Shown: positions 15,382 through 28,126 of the stretch, one piece after another | Layout of the letters: each line of letters begins with the position of its first letter | Position numbering within the stretch: position 1 is the first letter of the stretch | NCBI GenBank assembly: GCA_022577435.1 | Contig: JAKOON010000015.1 | Span: 12,908,830-12,972,829, forward strand | Direction of reading: 5' to 3' | Source: Embiotoca jacksoni | Lineage: Eukaryota; Chordata; Actinopteri; Embiotocidae | DNA: 64,000 nucleotides | The notes under the pieces: generated by a model | Database searches by the model: none | Told to the model about the DNA's origin: nothing | The model's input: the letters and a program-made list of their open reading frames with translations, nothing else | Made by a program: the position numbers and the translations under genes

Positions 15382-16249
15382 ATTTTAACTATCCTTTACA
15401 ACCGAAACGTTTCCAACCAAAGAGCAGTCGTGCATTTCTTGAATTCTCCCTTAAACACTGTAACTACGTTGTACTGGCAAGAGAAATCATCAACATCTTA
15501 TGTCCTTTAGCATGTTATTCACTACCATTCATACTCCACATCATCCATCATACACAACATATTCTTAACAAGGGTAACAAGGATTCTTATAACTCCATTT
15601 AGAGTTCTGCTTTATTGGATTATTTAATATTTCCAATTTCCCAAAGTATTTCCCAATGTGCTCTTTACTGTGGATATCTTGTAAATGAGGATATATTTAT
15701 CATATAACAGAGACAGATACTTTATAGTCAAACATGCACCAGTTATGAACCTATTTCAGTTCATTTCAATCGCTATGTGGAATATATTTCATTATCATTT
15801 GCCTCTCTTTCCTCCAGCCTAAGCTCTCCTCTCTAAGCAATGATTCCTTAGCGTCTTTGTGTGCCATAAGCTAATTTACACACTCCTGTGATCATTATGA
15901 GCTGCATGCCCTTAGCGCTTCATAAAGTATCCATCTATTTTATTGATCCAAGTCTGTCTGTTATTCAAGTCTTCAGGTGATTCTAGTTTGGTTTCGCAGT
16001 CTGTCTCCCTCTCAACCTGCTTGACTATCACAACCGGCTGACACACAACAACGCACAATCAGGACTATCTGATGAGATGCTTCACCATGGAGACGAGCTG
16101 ACATTGAGGAAGGGCCTTGATAGACAACACACTGCCGTGAATTCAGAGTTTAATTTATGAATGGACAAAAAGTTTGAACGGTGAAAGGCTGTTGTATTTG
16201 CTTTGACGTCAGCTTGTAAATCAAATGAACACAATCATGAATGCACATG
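15382..16249. other. Unique non-coding DNA, no gene seen
   Basis: No repeat family or gene recognised. The part around 16030-16160 is less AT-rich and free of simple repeats, but that alone does not indicate function. Confidence 0.45.
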
Positions 16250-16255
16250 CGCGCG

Positions 16256-16309
<54 letters not shown>
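16250..16309. repeat. (CA)n microsatellite with GC-rich lead
   Basis: A short GCGCGCACGC lead is followed by about 24 perfect AC units. Alternating purine-pyrimidine throughout makes it a potential Z-DNA-forming tract. Open frames reading Thr-His repeats are artefacts. Confidence 0.95.
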
Positions 16310-16312
<3 letters not shown>

Positions 16313-17754
16313 GGCATACGGCTGCTCAAGGAGAAGGGGAGTGTCCGAATGTTCTAAAACCAGAAGCATTAATGATTTTATTCTTATTAACACTTAGCAT
16401 CACATCGAATGTGTACATTTCAGTTTTTGATCGCACAATATGAGCAGATGCAACAGTAACATGACTGTTTTCAGAGTTTTGAAGATCGAACCACTCACAT
16501 TAAGTATACAATATTACAAAAACTGGATGAATCTATATACAGGAGTTGTAAGGGAGCCGAATGAATTGCCTCTTTCACACCTAAAAAAATTAAGGAAACG
16601 GTAAAAGAACGCATTTGTATTTTGATCAAAAGCTAAAAACATCCTGGCATTTAAGGAGTTAAATCAAATATTTCCTCCATTTCTCTCAAATATTGCAGAA
16701 AAATCAATGATCACTGTGAAAAACAATATCGTAGAGGCTTTAGGGGGTAATATTTCTTCTATTCATTTCATTTTATTACATTTTCATGGACCTTATCTTT
16801 TTGGTAAAATTGTCTTCTTACCACCAAAAACCATCATCTTTATTATCATTGGAACCTGCAGGCTTAAATTATATGGCCTAATCTAAACTCAAATCAACAG
16901 TGTTGATGAAGTGTGTTAATGAAAATGTGTTTTTAAGCGTAATTATGCATCTGTTGTTTTGTTCCGCTGATGATCCTATATTCATGCCTTTGATCCATTA
17001 TGATCATGTGTTGTCGTGTGACGGAGAATCTGTAATTTTCACCTCCGGCAGTTAACAGATTTCATCCTGACGTGACCTTGAGATCTTTTGCTTTGATAGA
17101 GAGTAGACATAACAGCCTTGTTTCTTCCTGTGAGCCTTTTTTTTTTTAAGTGCACCCATAAGAACATGTGTGCGTCATGAAATGTGATCTGTAAGTGGAG
17201 CACTAGCAAAGGAGTTACATTTCCACCAGTGAAGGCGAGATATCTCACCTCACTTTCACTGAAGTTTGTCCTGGTATTTCTCATTAATTATGTTATTTTT
17301 ATGCCCCCATCTTGATTGCCTGACAGGATATGGAATAATTAGGTGCACAAACATATGCACCACACGTCAGGAAATAACGTCTTCATGTTCACACACTGTC
17401 ATTTCAGATGGTCTTCATTTCAGCAGTAAGAATATGACAGGAGATGAGGTAGTCAGACTACAGCGGAGAACATTTGTTGTCTTTTGTTCTGCCTAACTGG
17501 ATCGCTTCCTGCTTTCTAACGTCCCCTGCTTCTCTGCCCAGGCTTTGCATTTCGTCATCATGTATCTCTTTCTATCCTTGCCGCCCACCCTGTCATGACT
17601 CCCATCCTCCTCATCCTCCCAATAAATTGATCAACTCAATCGCGTATCGTCTGACACTAATTGCTTTACCTCCTGCAAAATCAAGTCTGAATTCACAAGA
17701 GAAGCCTGAGAGCTTCAGCTCAAAGTTGTCAGAACCCATGTTGATGCCTATGAT
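16310..17754. other. Unique non-coding DNA, no gene seen
   Basis: Nothing recognisable beyond a T run at about 17139-17148. The overlapping short open frames on both strands have no domain. Confidence 0.5.
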
Positions 17755-17797
17755 ACAAACAAACAAACAAACAAACAAACAAACAAACAAACAAACA
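17755..17797. repeat. (AAAC)n microsatellite, about 10 units
   Basis: A perfect tetranucleotide run of about 43 bp. The 115-codon frame across it (17474-17821) gains only Thr-Asn-Lys-Gln repeats and is not supported as a gene. Confidence 0.95.
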
Positions 17798-18655
17798 TTA
17801 ATGTCTCAAGACACAGTGTGATTCAGTGAGAGTTCATTTCCTATTTTCCCGCCCTTTTATTGATGCACCTGAACTCCAAACGGAGACTATGAGCCAGGAA
17901 ATTTGTGTGTGCGAACCATGGACCAGGAAATTAGTGTTGGAGCAGCGGATAAAAGACAACACAAGAATTAATGAATGTTTCATTTTACTCTACAAACATT
18001 TCCTAACTTCTCTTAAAAGCACACCACTGAAAGTAGTAGCTGCGTTTAATATCCAGTCAAACAGACGACTGACAAAGGCTGACAGAACAAGATCAATAAC
18101 ACAGGAGCAGACATGAATGATGAATTTGATAAACAAGTGATAAAAGATGTGGATAACGGACATTCACTGAATACAGAATGTAGACAGGCCGATTTATGGC
18201 TGCAGGAGCAAGTAGTAGTCAAGAGTTAGTTGAAGAGTTGTGATAATCAATTACAAAATTGAGGGGTTTGGCAGGACGGCCACACATAGTCAGTTACCCT
18301 TAAACTGCACAGTGTGTGAATGTGTTACAATGTGAATGTGGTTAATCACAACAAAACTGATCAACAAAGTCTGACCAACATATGTTTGCTGAAATAAATA
18401 TGGCTAGGAGGTTTTTAAAATGTCCACATAGCAGCTTTATTTGTTTCTCTCTCAACAACAACATACTACAGAAGAAATCAAGCACATGACAAAACTAAAG
18501 GCTGTGTGAAAGACGCTTTCAGATCCCATGCTGGTTGCCAGTGTGCACAGGCATTTCTGTGTCCTCTGACATGACAGAAGAATATGCCGTTCGTTTGCTT
18601 TCCAAATTAGAGTGTGGTTGTCTCCATCAATCATCTTCTCCCTGAGATAGCGAGT
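17798..18655. other. Unique non-coding DNA, no gene seen
   Basis: No gene or repeat recognised. The open frames are short and without domains. Confidence 0.5.
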
Positions 18656-18659
18656 CATC

Positions 18660-18960
18660 TGTGGCTCTGTGCTGCAGGACAGGGCTGATCTAAGGCCTCA
18701 ATCAGATCAGCCACACACTGGGCCTCCCAGTGATTTCACCTCAGGCCACACGGTGATTTTGCCATTACAGTTCTGCTGAGCCGCTTTCCTCTCCTCATGT
18801 TCATCTTCCCTCCTAGTACGCACTGGGCCGCTTGGGCCAGCTGTTTTCTTAGGCCATTAACTCCACTGTGTACTGCTGGAGTTTAGTTTTCAGCCAAGCT
18901 ACCAGCATGGCTCTTTGAATGGCAGTTGGTCACCCACTTTGGTCCGGACTCAATTATCCC
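18660..18960. promoter_or_regulatory. Candidate conserved non-coding block
   Basis: About 300 bp of clearly lower AT content than the flanks, with no simple repeat. It holds a near-palindrome around 18680-18710 (GCTGATCTAAGG, then AATCAGATCAGC) and several GGCC-centred words. I cannot test conservation, so this is a guess from texture alone. Confidence 0.2.
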
Positions 18961-20127
<1,167 letters not shown>

Positions 20128-20367
20128 TTATGTGAGAGCGAGGGAAAGAAGGAACTGCCAAGTGGGGTGAGGCCAAGGCCAGTCCATTTTAAATTCAAAG
20201 GGCTGATAAAGAAAGAAATCAAACCAAGTGATTGGAACCATTATCATCTCTCCCATTTAACAGGCTATTATCCAACACTCAAACACAACATACTGCCCAG
20301 CATAAGTGAATCAATACAACATTCTCCATTATATTCATCACTCTGGAGTGTCTGCAACAGCGGAGAG

Positions 20368-20419
20368 TTCTTCTTCTTCTTCTTCTTCTTCTTCTTCTTC
20401 TTCTTCTTCTTCTTCTTCT
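20368..20419. repeat. (TTC)n microsatellite, about 17 units
   Basis: A perfect trinucleotide run of about 52 bp: polypyrimidine on the plus strand and polypurine (GAA) on the minus strand, a type that can form triplex DNA. It gives a poly-Phe tail to an artefactual open frame. Confidence 0.96.
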
Positions 20420-22218
20420 AACCCTGTCTCATTTGAATACTTCAGCCTCTCATGAAGTAATCACATTCTTGCTATACCACTTTTTAAAATGTATATCATA
20501 TTTTCTTACGCAGTACTTTTTTTTTCAATTTCTGTAAGGATTACTTTTTTTTTTTTTACTGTATATGTGTATTGTTCTTTTTAAAATCTTAAAAGCATGG
20601 GAATTCCTCTCTCAGAATCAATCACAACTGACAACACCCAAAATCAAGAGTCCATTAGATATAATTTTTCTATGCAAGCTCGTTGCAGACTTCCACCATC
20701 CAACTACGTAGAAAAACATCAAAACACAATATAAAAAAATAAATACAAAAAACCTTCACGCTTTACCCCAAAAATTACCATAAACATTTGAATAAACATG
20801 ATAAAGAAAATCTTCTGCGAGCAAATCCTCCACAGTGACTGAATTGAATGAGATAATGGCGCACCGCCTTTTCCATCCTGTTTGAAATTTAAAAACAGTC
20901 TGTAGAATCTACAGAAGAATCGTAGAAGACTTGGAGGCGTTCTGCTGACTGCCACACACATTAAATTCATGGGAATCTCCACCTCTCCAAGACTTTCACA
21001 GCCACTCCATCACATTGTATGTGATAAATGGACTGACTCTCCAGAACAAATAATTATTTTGTCTGAAATGCCCAATGTTTCATTTTTCTACATTTGCATA
21101 AGCTCAAGCAGATGGATGCCATTATTGAAACAGGTCCATTAAGGCTGTCTGCTACTAACTTTCTTGTACATACATTCTCGGAGTCGGCAGTGATCAGTCT
21201 CAACTATACAGCATTAAGTTCTGTGCATCCAAATAAAGACATGCATGCACACAGACAGCCCCACCCACCCCACGTCGGTTCTAACCAGCCCACAAGAGCA
21301 GGATAATGTGTTTGACTAATAGCTTTGCCTACAGAGGACCACAATTTATTGTTAAAGAAATGACCCATTGTGTGTAGATCTATTCTTCAGCGTGATAAGC
21401 TGTTGTTTTTTGTTTACAATCTTTGATGGCTTTAATACCCTGAACACCAACATTATGGAACATTGTTTTGCTTTAATGCACCCATCAAACACAAATAATG
21501 TAGTCTCATCAATTCAAGACTGGGTGATCAGGATTTAAAAAAAGAATGTGTCAAGTGAAAGCTTGTGGGCCTTTTATAATGTCCTGTGTGGGTGTGCATG
21601 TTTAAGGGAGTGTATGTACATCACTAGTGGATGGTAATGTACAGTGACGTGAGAGAACAGGCAGAACTTCTAGTATGTAAACAAAATTAACCCTCTTGTA
21701 CGTCCTTGCACTTTATCAGCACAAACCTGCATTAGCTAACCTCGTATTAATAGTGTACATCCTGTTTAAAAGCGAGTATCTCTTACAGAAAATGTAACTA
21801 CAGAACAGAAAGAAGGAAGGCAAGTAGTGCTTCCATAATCACATGTAAAAGAAGGCCATTAGACATCTTCTTCCTCCTTATTTACATGGTGTCTGAACAT
21901 TAAGTGCTTTAATATTCAGAGGTCAGATGTTGTACTCAAAGCGGTCATCACAAGCTTCTTTTTCGCACATATAGTACTTGGCTCTCTCCTACACTGTCCT
22001 CTCTTTTATTGTGTCATTCATACTCTCTCTCTCTACTTAAAGTGCCCATTAATATCCATCATACTGGACACCGTCCAACCCGCTGCCTCCGGGACAGGAT
22101 TGAACAGAAGACTGCAGCAGCACTGCACTCACATTCAAACAGCGTGTCATAATATTTTCCATTACAAGAGAGAGAAACTGGCTGCCATCATGAGATTAAA
22201 AGTTATGGCATCATAAAC
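20420..22218. other. Unique non-coding DNA, no gene seen
   Basis: Two T runs (about 20518-20525 and 20546-20557) and otherwise ordinary AT-rich sequence. No gene or repeat family was recognised. Confidence 0.5.
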
Positions 22219-22848
22219 AAGGCCTGTGCAATATTTTGACTCTGATCTCGGTGTAAGTCAGTCCAACTAATGATTTATTGATGATAGTCAATTACTATAT
22301 GGCTTACCATGGCTAAAAATGACAGATTGTTTGGTTCTTGAAAATAAACTACTGGCCAACATGGACACAATCAAATATCACAATATTTTGACCAAATACC
22401 TCAATATAGATATTGCAAGGATATTGTAGGGATGACAATTGGTACTTTCACAAAATATTAAGATAACTCGATTTTGGATAAATAATAATCGGAGATGGGG
22501 ATATAATGAATAAGTGGTTAAAGATAAATAGTAAAACATCGAGAACCATCTGGTAAGTTCTGAAAATGGTATTACTTTTCTGTAATGCCTTTAAAACCAG
22601 GGAGAGACAACACTTATGCCATATCATGTTATTACAATATGCAAAATCTTGGACAAAATCTAGTCTCGTCACAATTTTTTAAATTCTATTCTATTTTGTA
22701 TTGTGTGTATTTGTATTTTTCTTTTTATGTATTTGTCCTACCTGTATCCTTGAGCTGACGTGACAACTACCTTTCCCAGTTGTAGGATTAATAAAGTATT
22801 ATGTCTTATCTTGATACTGTAAAATATCTATACATTGACCAGCCCTAA
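22219..22848. mobile_element. MITE (hAT-like), interrupted by a LINE tail
   Basis: The left end reads AAGGCCTGTGCAATATTTTGA and the right end, reverse-complemented, TAGGGCTGGTCAATGTATAGA. These agree at 14 of 21 positions, as expected for decayed inverted ends. The body (TTTCACAAAATATTAAGAT..., AACACTTATGCCATATCA...) resembles a family I recall as frequent in fish genomes. It codes for nothing recognisable. Between about 22675 and 22800 the expected body is broken by a separate retroelement tail, after which the MITE resumes to its right end. The superfamily is inferred from the style of the ends, and no target duplication is clear. Confidence 0.6.
22675..22800 (+). mobile_element. LINE 3' tail nested in the MITE
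   Basis: A T-rich stretch leads into CTTTCCCAGTTGTAGGATTAATAAAGTATT and then a short ATGTCTTATCTT tail. This is the 3'-end signature TTYCC...GGGATTAATAAAGTA also seen at about 26015-26045 and 53155-53180. It is inserted within the MITE, so it arrived later. Only the extreme 3' end is present, as usual for heavily 5'-truncated LINE insertions. Confidence 0.55.
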
Positions 22849-22910
22849 TTTCATACAAAATGTTCCAAATGGGGTCCCCTCTTTAACTTTTTAATGTTTT
22901 AAATGAGTAA

Positions 22911-22914
<4 letters not shown>

Positions 22915-22941
<27 letters not shown>
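22915..22941. repeat. Poly-A run (about 27 A)
   Basis: A homopolymer followed by ATAATAATGG. It could be an old retroposon tail, but no body is recognised upstream. Confidence 0.95.
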
Positions 22942-23267
22942 TAATAATGGATTTGGATTTCTTTGGGCAGAAGTATTGTTTCCACAGTGCAAGTGCATAA
23001 AATACAAAAAGGTAGGCCAACTAGTGCCAGTAAACATTCTGTACAGTGTTAATGAGGACTGATCATACAAGACATGGACAGGACAGTAACAGACTGAGAG
23101 GCAAACAGTTGCAGATGCATGACAGCAGAAAAGGGAGTAAATTCACTTATAAGCACATAAATAAAAGTGCCTACACAGAAACCACATGGCCACACACTCC
23201 CCAGGTCCCTTCAAACCAAATATTTCATCTCAGCAATGGTCTCACTCCAAAGCACACCTAACTAAAT

Positions 23268-23298
<31 letters not shown>

Positions 23299-23300
23299 AA
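23268..23300. repeat. (ACA)n microsatellite, about 11 units
   Basis: A perfect run of ACA/CAA repeats of about 33 bp ending in AAAA. Confidence 0.95.
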
Positions 23301-23555
23301 GCAGCATCCAATAGCAGACTACGACAAAATCAAACATTACACACTGCCAGGATTTCATCTTGACATATTTCAGAGCCCGTTTTGTTGACCCAGAGAGTCA
23401 CTTGCACTTTGCAGAGGGATTACCTGGCGTCACAGCAGAGTAAACAATGGAGAGGATCAACAGCTGTCCAGCCAGTCAGAAAATGGATGTAAGATGGATA
23501 ATAATGCAGGTAAACTGCAAAACCAGTATTTCTCTTACATACTTAAAGTTGCTAC

Positions 23556-23557
<2 letters not shown>

Positions 23558-23603
<46 letters not shown>

Positions 23604-23645
23604 GCGTGTGTGCGTGTGCGTGTGGGTGTGTGTGTGTGTGTGTGT
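23558..23645. repeat. (TG)n microsatellite with CG interruptions
   Basis: About 20 TG units, then a mixed block with GCGTGTGCG variants and one GGG, then TG again. The interrupted middle suggests an older, stabilised allele compared with the perfect TG tracts elsewhere. Open frames here are artefacts. Confidence 0.96.
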
Positions 23646-24651
23646 ACATATGAATTTACAGGCAGAAAAATGGTGAAAAAGAATGCAAAATATTTCAATG
23701 GGAACATTTAACAACAGATTAACAACATACACTTATTGAAATTATACTTCCCATTAGCAATGATTACACGCCTTGCTAAATCTTTACAATGCTTACGACA
23801 TAATTATCAATTCCATTCAGCAAATAACAGCATAATAACCATTAATGATCCTACTTATTGAGAGCAGAATGACTTTCTAATATGCCTGGAACCACTGCCT
23901 CTCATATTGATGCCGTTCCTTAACACCTAACCACTCTTGACTCCTCCATTGAGTTCCATGTGTCCTTGCCCGTCCTGCATATTTTTTGGAATATTTTTCT
24001 ACAAGGACTATTATGCACAGAAAAGAGGGATATGTATGAAAGATGACGGTACAGTAGGAATCACAAATGTCATCGTCACAAAATTTAAAACCTGACCTTG
24101 GTGCGCAAATTGAGGACGGTTGTAACTGAGATGAACAGAAATCTGCCCGTAAGCTTCTGTTAGTACTGCAGTGATTTATTCTGCTGTATACATATTAATT
24201 TATAAGCAACATCTCATCAGCAAGAAGCACAATTAAAGATCTACACCTGTGTACCTGTATACAGTATGAAGCATATAAGAGTGTTTTTTTCAATGTACAG
24301 AATTATAAAGAAATAGTTATAATTAGTTTGAACTGTACGAAGACTTTGTTGCTCATGTTGCATCTAGGGGCATTGTATTATAGCTTACGCTTTAATGTCT
24401 ATGTTTGTGCTCGTCAATAAGAAATAGTAACGGTTATTAAATTTCACATTTTTTCAAAGATAAACTTTAAATGATGCAGATGACTTTTATTTATTTCCTG
24501 TGCTACTAAATTAAAAGTTGAAATCTCAGATAAGAGATTGAAATAGCTACAAACATATTGATCTGAAACCTTTAATAATAAATACACAATATTGAAATCT
24601 ATAAACCTAAAGAGCCACAGCTACAGCCACAGTACAACCAAACATGCATTA
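23646..24651. other. Unique non-coding DNA, no gene seen
   Basis: AT-rich with no recognised feature. It ends at the TA that precedes the left end of the Tc1-like element. Confidence 0.5.
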
Positions 24652-25597
24652 CCAGTCAGAAGTTTGGACACACCTAATAATTCAAGGGTTTTTCTTTATT
24701 TTTACTACTTTTTGCATTGTAGAACAAAAATTAAGACTTCAAAACTATGAGTATGGACTTATTTGGTAAACAAAAACTTGAACAAACCACAGTATGTTTT
24801 AAAATTTTGTTTCCTCAGAGTATCCAATTTTTACCGTGATGACAGCTTTGTACATTATTGGCAATATCTTAACCAGAAAATTTACCATCACTAATGTATC
24901 ACATGAAAGTCAGTTAATATGGTCAAATTCAAGAATTTTGAAAGTTTATCTGGTGTAGTTTCAAAAAACATCCAACACTATGATAAACTGGCTCTTATAA
25001 GTACTGTCCCAGGAAAGGAAGACCAAGAGTTAACTCTGCAACAGATGAGAAGTAACCAGCCTCCAAAATTGCCAATTAACGGCTCCGCAGATTAAATCCC
25101 ACATCAATGCTTCTAGGAGTTGAAGTACTGTAGCAGACACGTCAACATGAACTGTTTGGAGGAGGCCGAGTGAATTTGCTGCAAAGAAACCACTACTGAG
25201 GGAGACTGACGAAAACAATCTGACTGGGCCAGGAATGGCCAGTCGGCCATTCAGTCGGCAAAGTCTGGACTTTGATCTGATGAGTCCAAACAGGAGATTT
25301 TTGGTTTCAACCGCTGAGTCTTTGTGAGTTATGGTGAACTGATGGAATCTGCATGTGTGGTTCTTTCTGTGTAGCATCAGGGAGGAGGTGTGAGGATGTG
25401 TCATCCTGTCTGCTTTATGTTTGGCGGGATCATCAATTGCTTTTCCTCAGAACAAAACGTGGCAACTTTAAAAGATCTAAAACTACAAATCCATCCTCAC
25501 TAATTCTATGTTGTTGTTTTTTTTATCATGTTTAAAACTTCACCTATGATCTAGAAAATAAAGTACATGTAAAACCCTTGGAGGAATTGGTGTAACG
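24652..25597 (+). mobile_element. Tc1-like transposon, decayed and internally deleted
   Basis: The left end AGTCAGAAGTTTGGACACAC follows a TA dinucleotide and is a well-known type of fish Tc1 terminal repeat. From about 24900 to 25440 the plus strand follows the transposase gene in order: a helix-turn-helix region, GGAAAGGAAGACCAAGAGTT (the GRP-type linker), GCTGCAAAGAAACCACTACT, then a TCTGATGAGTCC block at 25276-25287 encoding the Ser-Asp-Glu-Ser that carries the first catalytic Asp. Frameshifts and stops break the frame, and the second half of the DDE domain is missing. A degraded right end is visible near 25549-25597 (AAAATAAAG...AAAACCCTTG...GGTGT). At about 0.95 kb against roughly 1.6 kb for complete family members, it cannot encode an enzyme. 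The 124-codon minus frame over it is a shadow. Confidence 0.8.
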
Positions 25598-25745
25598 TAT
25601 TGGTGTATTGTATTTTGAAGTCAATATATTTCATGCTGATTGAAATAACTGTAGTTCAGTTTATTGTTTACACATGCTACTTGCTCAGTACAATATGACA
25701 GAAAGCTCATATAAACAATTACATAAACAACTCACTAAGTCCTAA

Positions 25746-25868
25746 GGTTTGTTTGTATATAATATACAGTATATAGATATATACTGTATATATACATATA
25801 TATATGTTGACTGTGGTTCTTGGTTTGTTGTATATAATATATATAGATATATAATGTACTGTATATAC
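25746..25868. repeat. TA-rich direct duplication
   Basis: The words GGTTTGTTTGTATATAATATA (25746 on) and GGTTTGTTGTATATAATATA (25822 on) each lead into ATATAGATATATA...ACTGTATATA. Two copies of about 47 bp therefore lie 76 bp apart. Each half is also nearly palindromic (TATATAC / GTATATA), so cruciform or slipped structures are likely. Confidence 0.75.
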
Positions 25869-25879
25869 TGTGCATTTTA

Positions 25880-26046
25880 TATTTAATATTTATATTTTTT
25901 ACTGCTATTTACTGCTATTTTATTGCTTTTCTATTATTATATTCTACTCTATTCGATTATTTTATTCTATTATTTCTATTATTATCTTATTGCTTCTGTA
26001 TGCTGCTGTCGTGAAAAAATTTCCCCTTGGGGATTAATAAAGTAAA
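25880..26046 (+). mobile_element. LINE 3' untranslated tail
   Basis: A TATT-rich stretch (repeated TTTTACTGCTATT and CTATTATT words) leads into TTTCCCCTTGGGGATTAATAAAGTA and then into TACC repeats. The terminal block is the common 3' end of fish CR1/L2-group LINEs or SINEs that share their tails. No coding part is present. Confidence 0.55.
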
Positions 26047-26100
26047 TACCTACCTACCTACCTACCTACCTACCTACCTACCTACTTACCTACCTACCTA
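26047..26100. repeat. (TACC)n microsatellite
   Basis: About 13 units with one TACT interruption, starting directly after the AATAAAG of the LINE tail. It is probably an expansion of that element's short-repeat 3' end. Confidence 0.95.
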
Positions 26101-27987
26101 ATAAAGCTCAACATGTAGCAAGCCAAAATGAACCTTTTCAGGATACTTTATTCAGGATTCAAGAGACCAAATTAGGACTCCAATGCTAAAAAATAACAGC
26201 CCATATTGAACTGTAATGTGTATGTCAATATAAATCTGGTAATGTCTGCATGAACATGAAAAGCGCTACTGTATCAATAAACCTGTCATGTTTTTAATGA
26301 CATATTTATAATGAAATGTGTGATTTCCGTATAATGATCTATGCAAAAAGCGCCTCTAAAAATGGCAAAAACAAAAAAGGAACAAACTTTACAAAATAAA
26401 TTCCAAGCAAAGTCTTCAGGCTTCAACATATTAAAGGTGGTATTTGTATTTATTGTTAATAAATTCATCTGTATAGTGGATAATTCGTATAACACTGATC
26501 TCACACTATTACCACTGCTATTGATGCTCTCCAAACTCTCCAAAAGGAGGAAGTGCTTATCAATTTGCACATGACCAGCCAAGTAACTTCTCAAGACAGA
26601 AAGAGTATATAAGAAGTAATGTGTTTCACTGCAGGTTTGTATTTTAAAGCACTGAAGCCAAAAATAGAGGCTCTGTAGTACTGCATGACAACAGCCATTT
26701 CAAATAATTGGTTTGCCTCCCCACAGCCTTCCTCAACAATGCAGTAGTTTTGCTCTTGTCTGAACATCATTTTAACCACCGTTTGCTGCCAAAGACAATG
26801 ACAACCTTTAGATTTGAGCTTTATGTAAGGAGTCCTCAGTGCAGCTGCTGTCCACTACAAAGCTTGTCTGAACTCAGCACCCTCTGGAATATGACTATTA
26901 CCTGGTTAACTAAATGACTTTGGGGCATTTGAGGACTTGATTAAACAGCGAGGTAGATCCCCAGCAGCCTAACCTGAATCTACACCAGAATTGAATTTAG
27001 TATGACCGCCAGACCTACAGTTTATGGAGAGTCACAATGTCAGTGGTGTGGAAAACACTCTTGTTCGCCAGAGAAAGGACGTATCTCAATGGACAGACTT
27101 ACAATCTGACTGCTAGTACTGGTCAAAATCAGTAAACACTTTAATCTACTAAACTCACCTTTTCACCTCAAAGCAGCATGTAACACAGATAAAGACCAAA
27201 AGAGACAGACAGAACCAGTTGGGGCGTGTACAGATGAAAACAGAACATAATACCCCCTGTGCAATCTAACAAGCATTATCTTCTTAATATACCATGATGG
27301 GTTTACATGCTTATTAAACAAAAACAACAATGAGGTGATGGTGCAAGAGAATAAGTCGACTGTGTTTATACACAGCTCAATATCCAAATTGGCAAATCAG
27401 TCTCAAGGGGATTCACAATCTGTGCAGCATATGACACCATTCGACCTCAGACCCTCTATCAGCTCTTCTACCAGTTATGTAGCTTTATGATTTCACGACA
27501 GAATATGGAGTCCTTGCAGAGTAAACGCTACTACAAAAGAAAAAAAAAAATCGAAGAAATAACAGTTTACTATGTACTATTTTATATGATGAATAATATA
27601 AAAAACAGTCATAATACTTGAACGATAATCCCAAATGATAAGTAAGGCTTACAAATTAATCCGAACCATGACCTTTTTATTCATTTTTTATTGGGAAGAA
27701 ACTATATAGCAGTCACAGTACAATAACTGTTTGCAGTAAAAACAGTGTTATGATGATTTTTAGTTTGTTTTCCCAGCACTCAGAACAGTGGTTGCTGAGG
27801 GAATGGATAATGGATGGTAATAAGTAAAGCAGTGTGGTACTGTGGTATTTATGTGTAGGACTGGAAGAAAATGCAGTAATGCCAGTGTATTATTAAAAAA
27901 ATCTTTAACATACATACAATATCTACATATTTCCTTTGCAACATCAGTTTGTTCAAAATACATAATGTGATGCTGCTGCTGTCATCA
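26101..27987. other. Unique non-coding DNA, no gene seen
   Basis: Short open frames on both strands only (up to 102 codons at 26286-26594 on the minus strand), with no domains. There is an A run near 27538-27550. Confidence 0.5.
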
Positions 27988-28126
27988 GCAGTGGAATAAG
28001 TATTGTATTACCTTTTTAAATAGATGTACTAATACCATGAGGCAAAAATACACCATTACACATACGATTTTGTAAAGAAGTATTAAAAGCTAAATGTATT
28101 TAAAGTATTAAAAGTAAAATTACTTG
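27988..28126. repeat. Interspersed repeat fragment (fish-type)
   Basis: GCAGTGGAATAAGTATTG..., ACTAATACCATGAGGCAAAAATACACCATTAC and AGTATTAAAAGCTAAATGTA...AAAGTATTAAAAGTAAAA occur in the order I recall for a very common teleost interspersed repeat rich in AAGTA words. The copy is short and decayed, and I cannot assign its class. Confidence 0.5.

Larger units (their letters stand above)
22849..23557. other. Unique DNA with small simple repeats
   Basis: It contains an A run (22915-22941) and a CAA repeat (23268-23300), listed separately. Nothing else was recognised. Confidence 0.5.

Noticed and set aside
25030..25404. 124-codon minus frame as a gene
   Set aside because: It is antisense to the Tc1-like transposase remnant, whose family motifs read on the plus strand.
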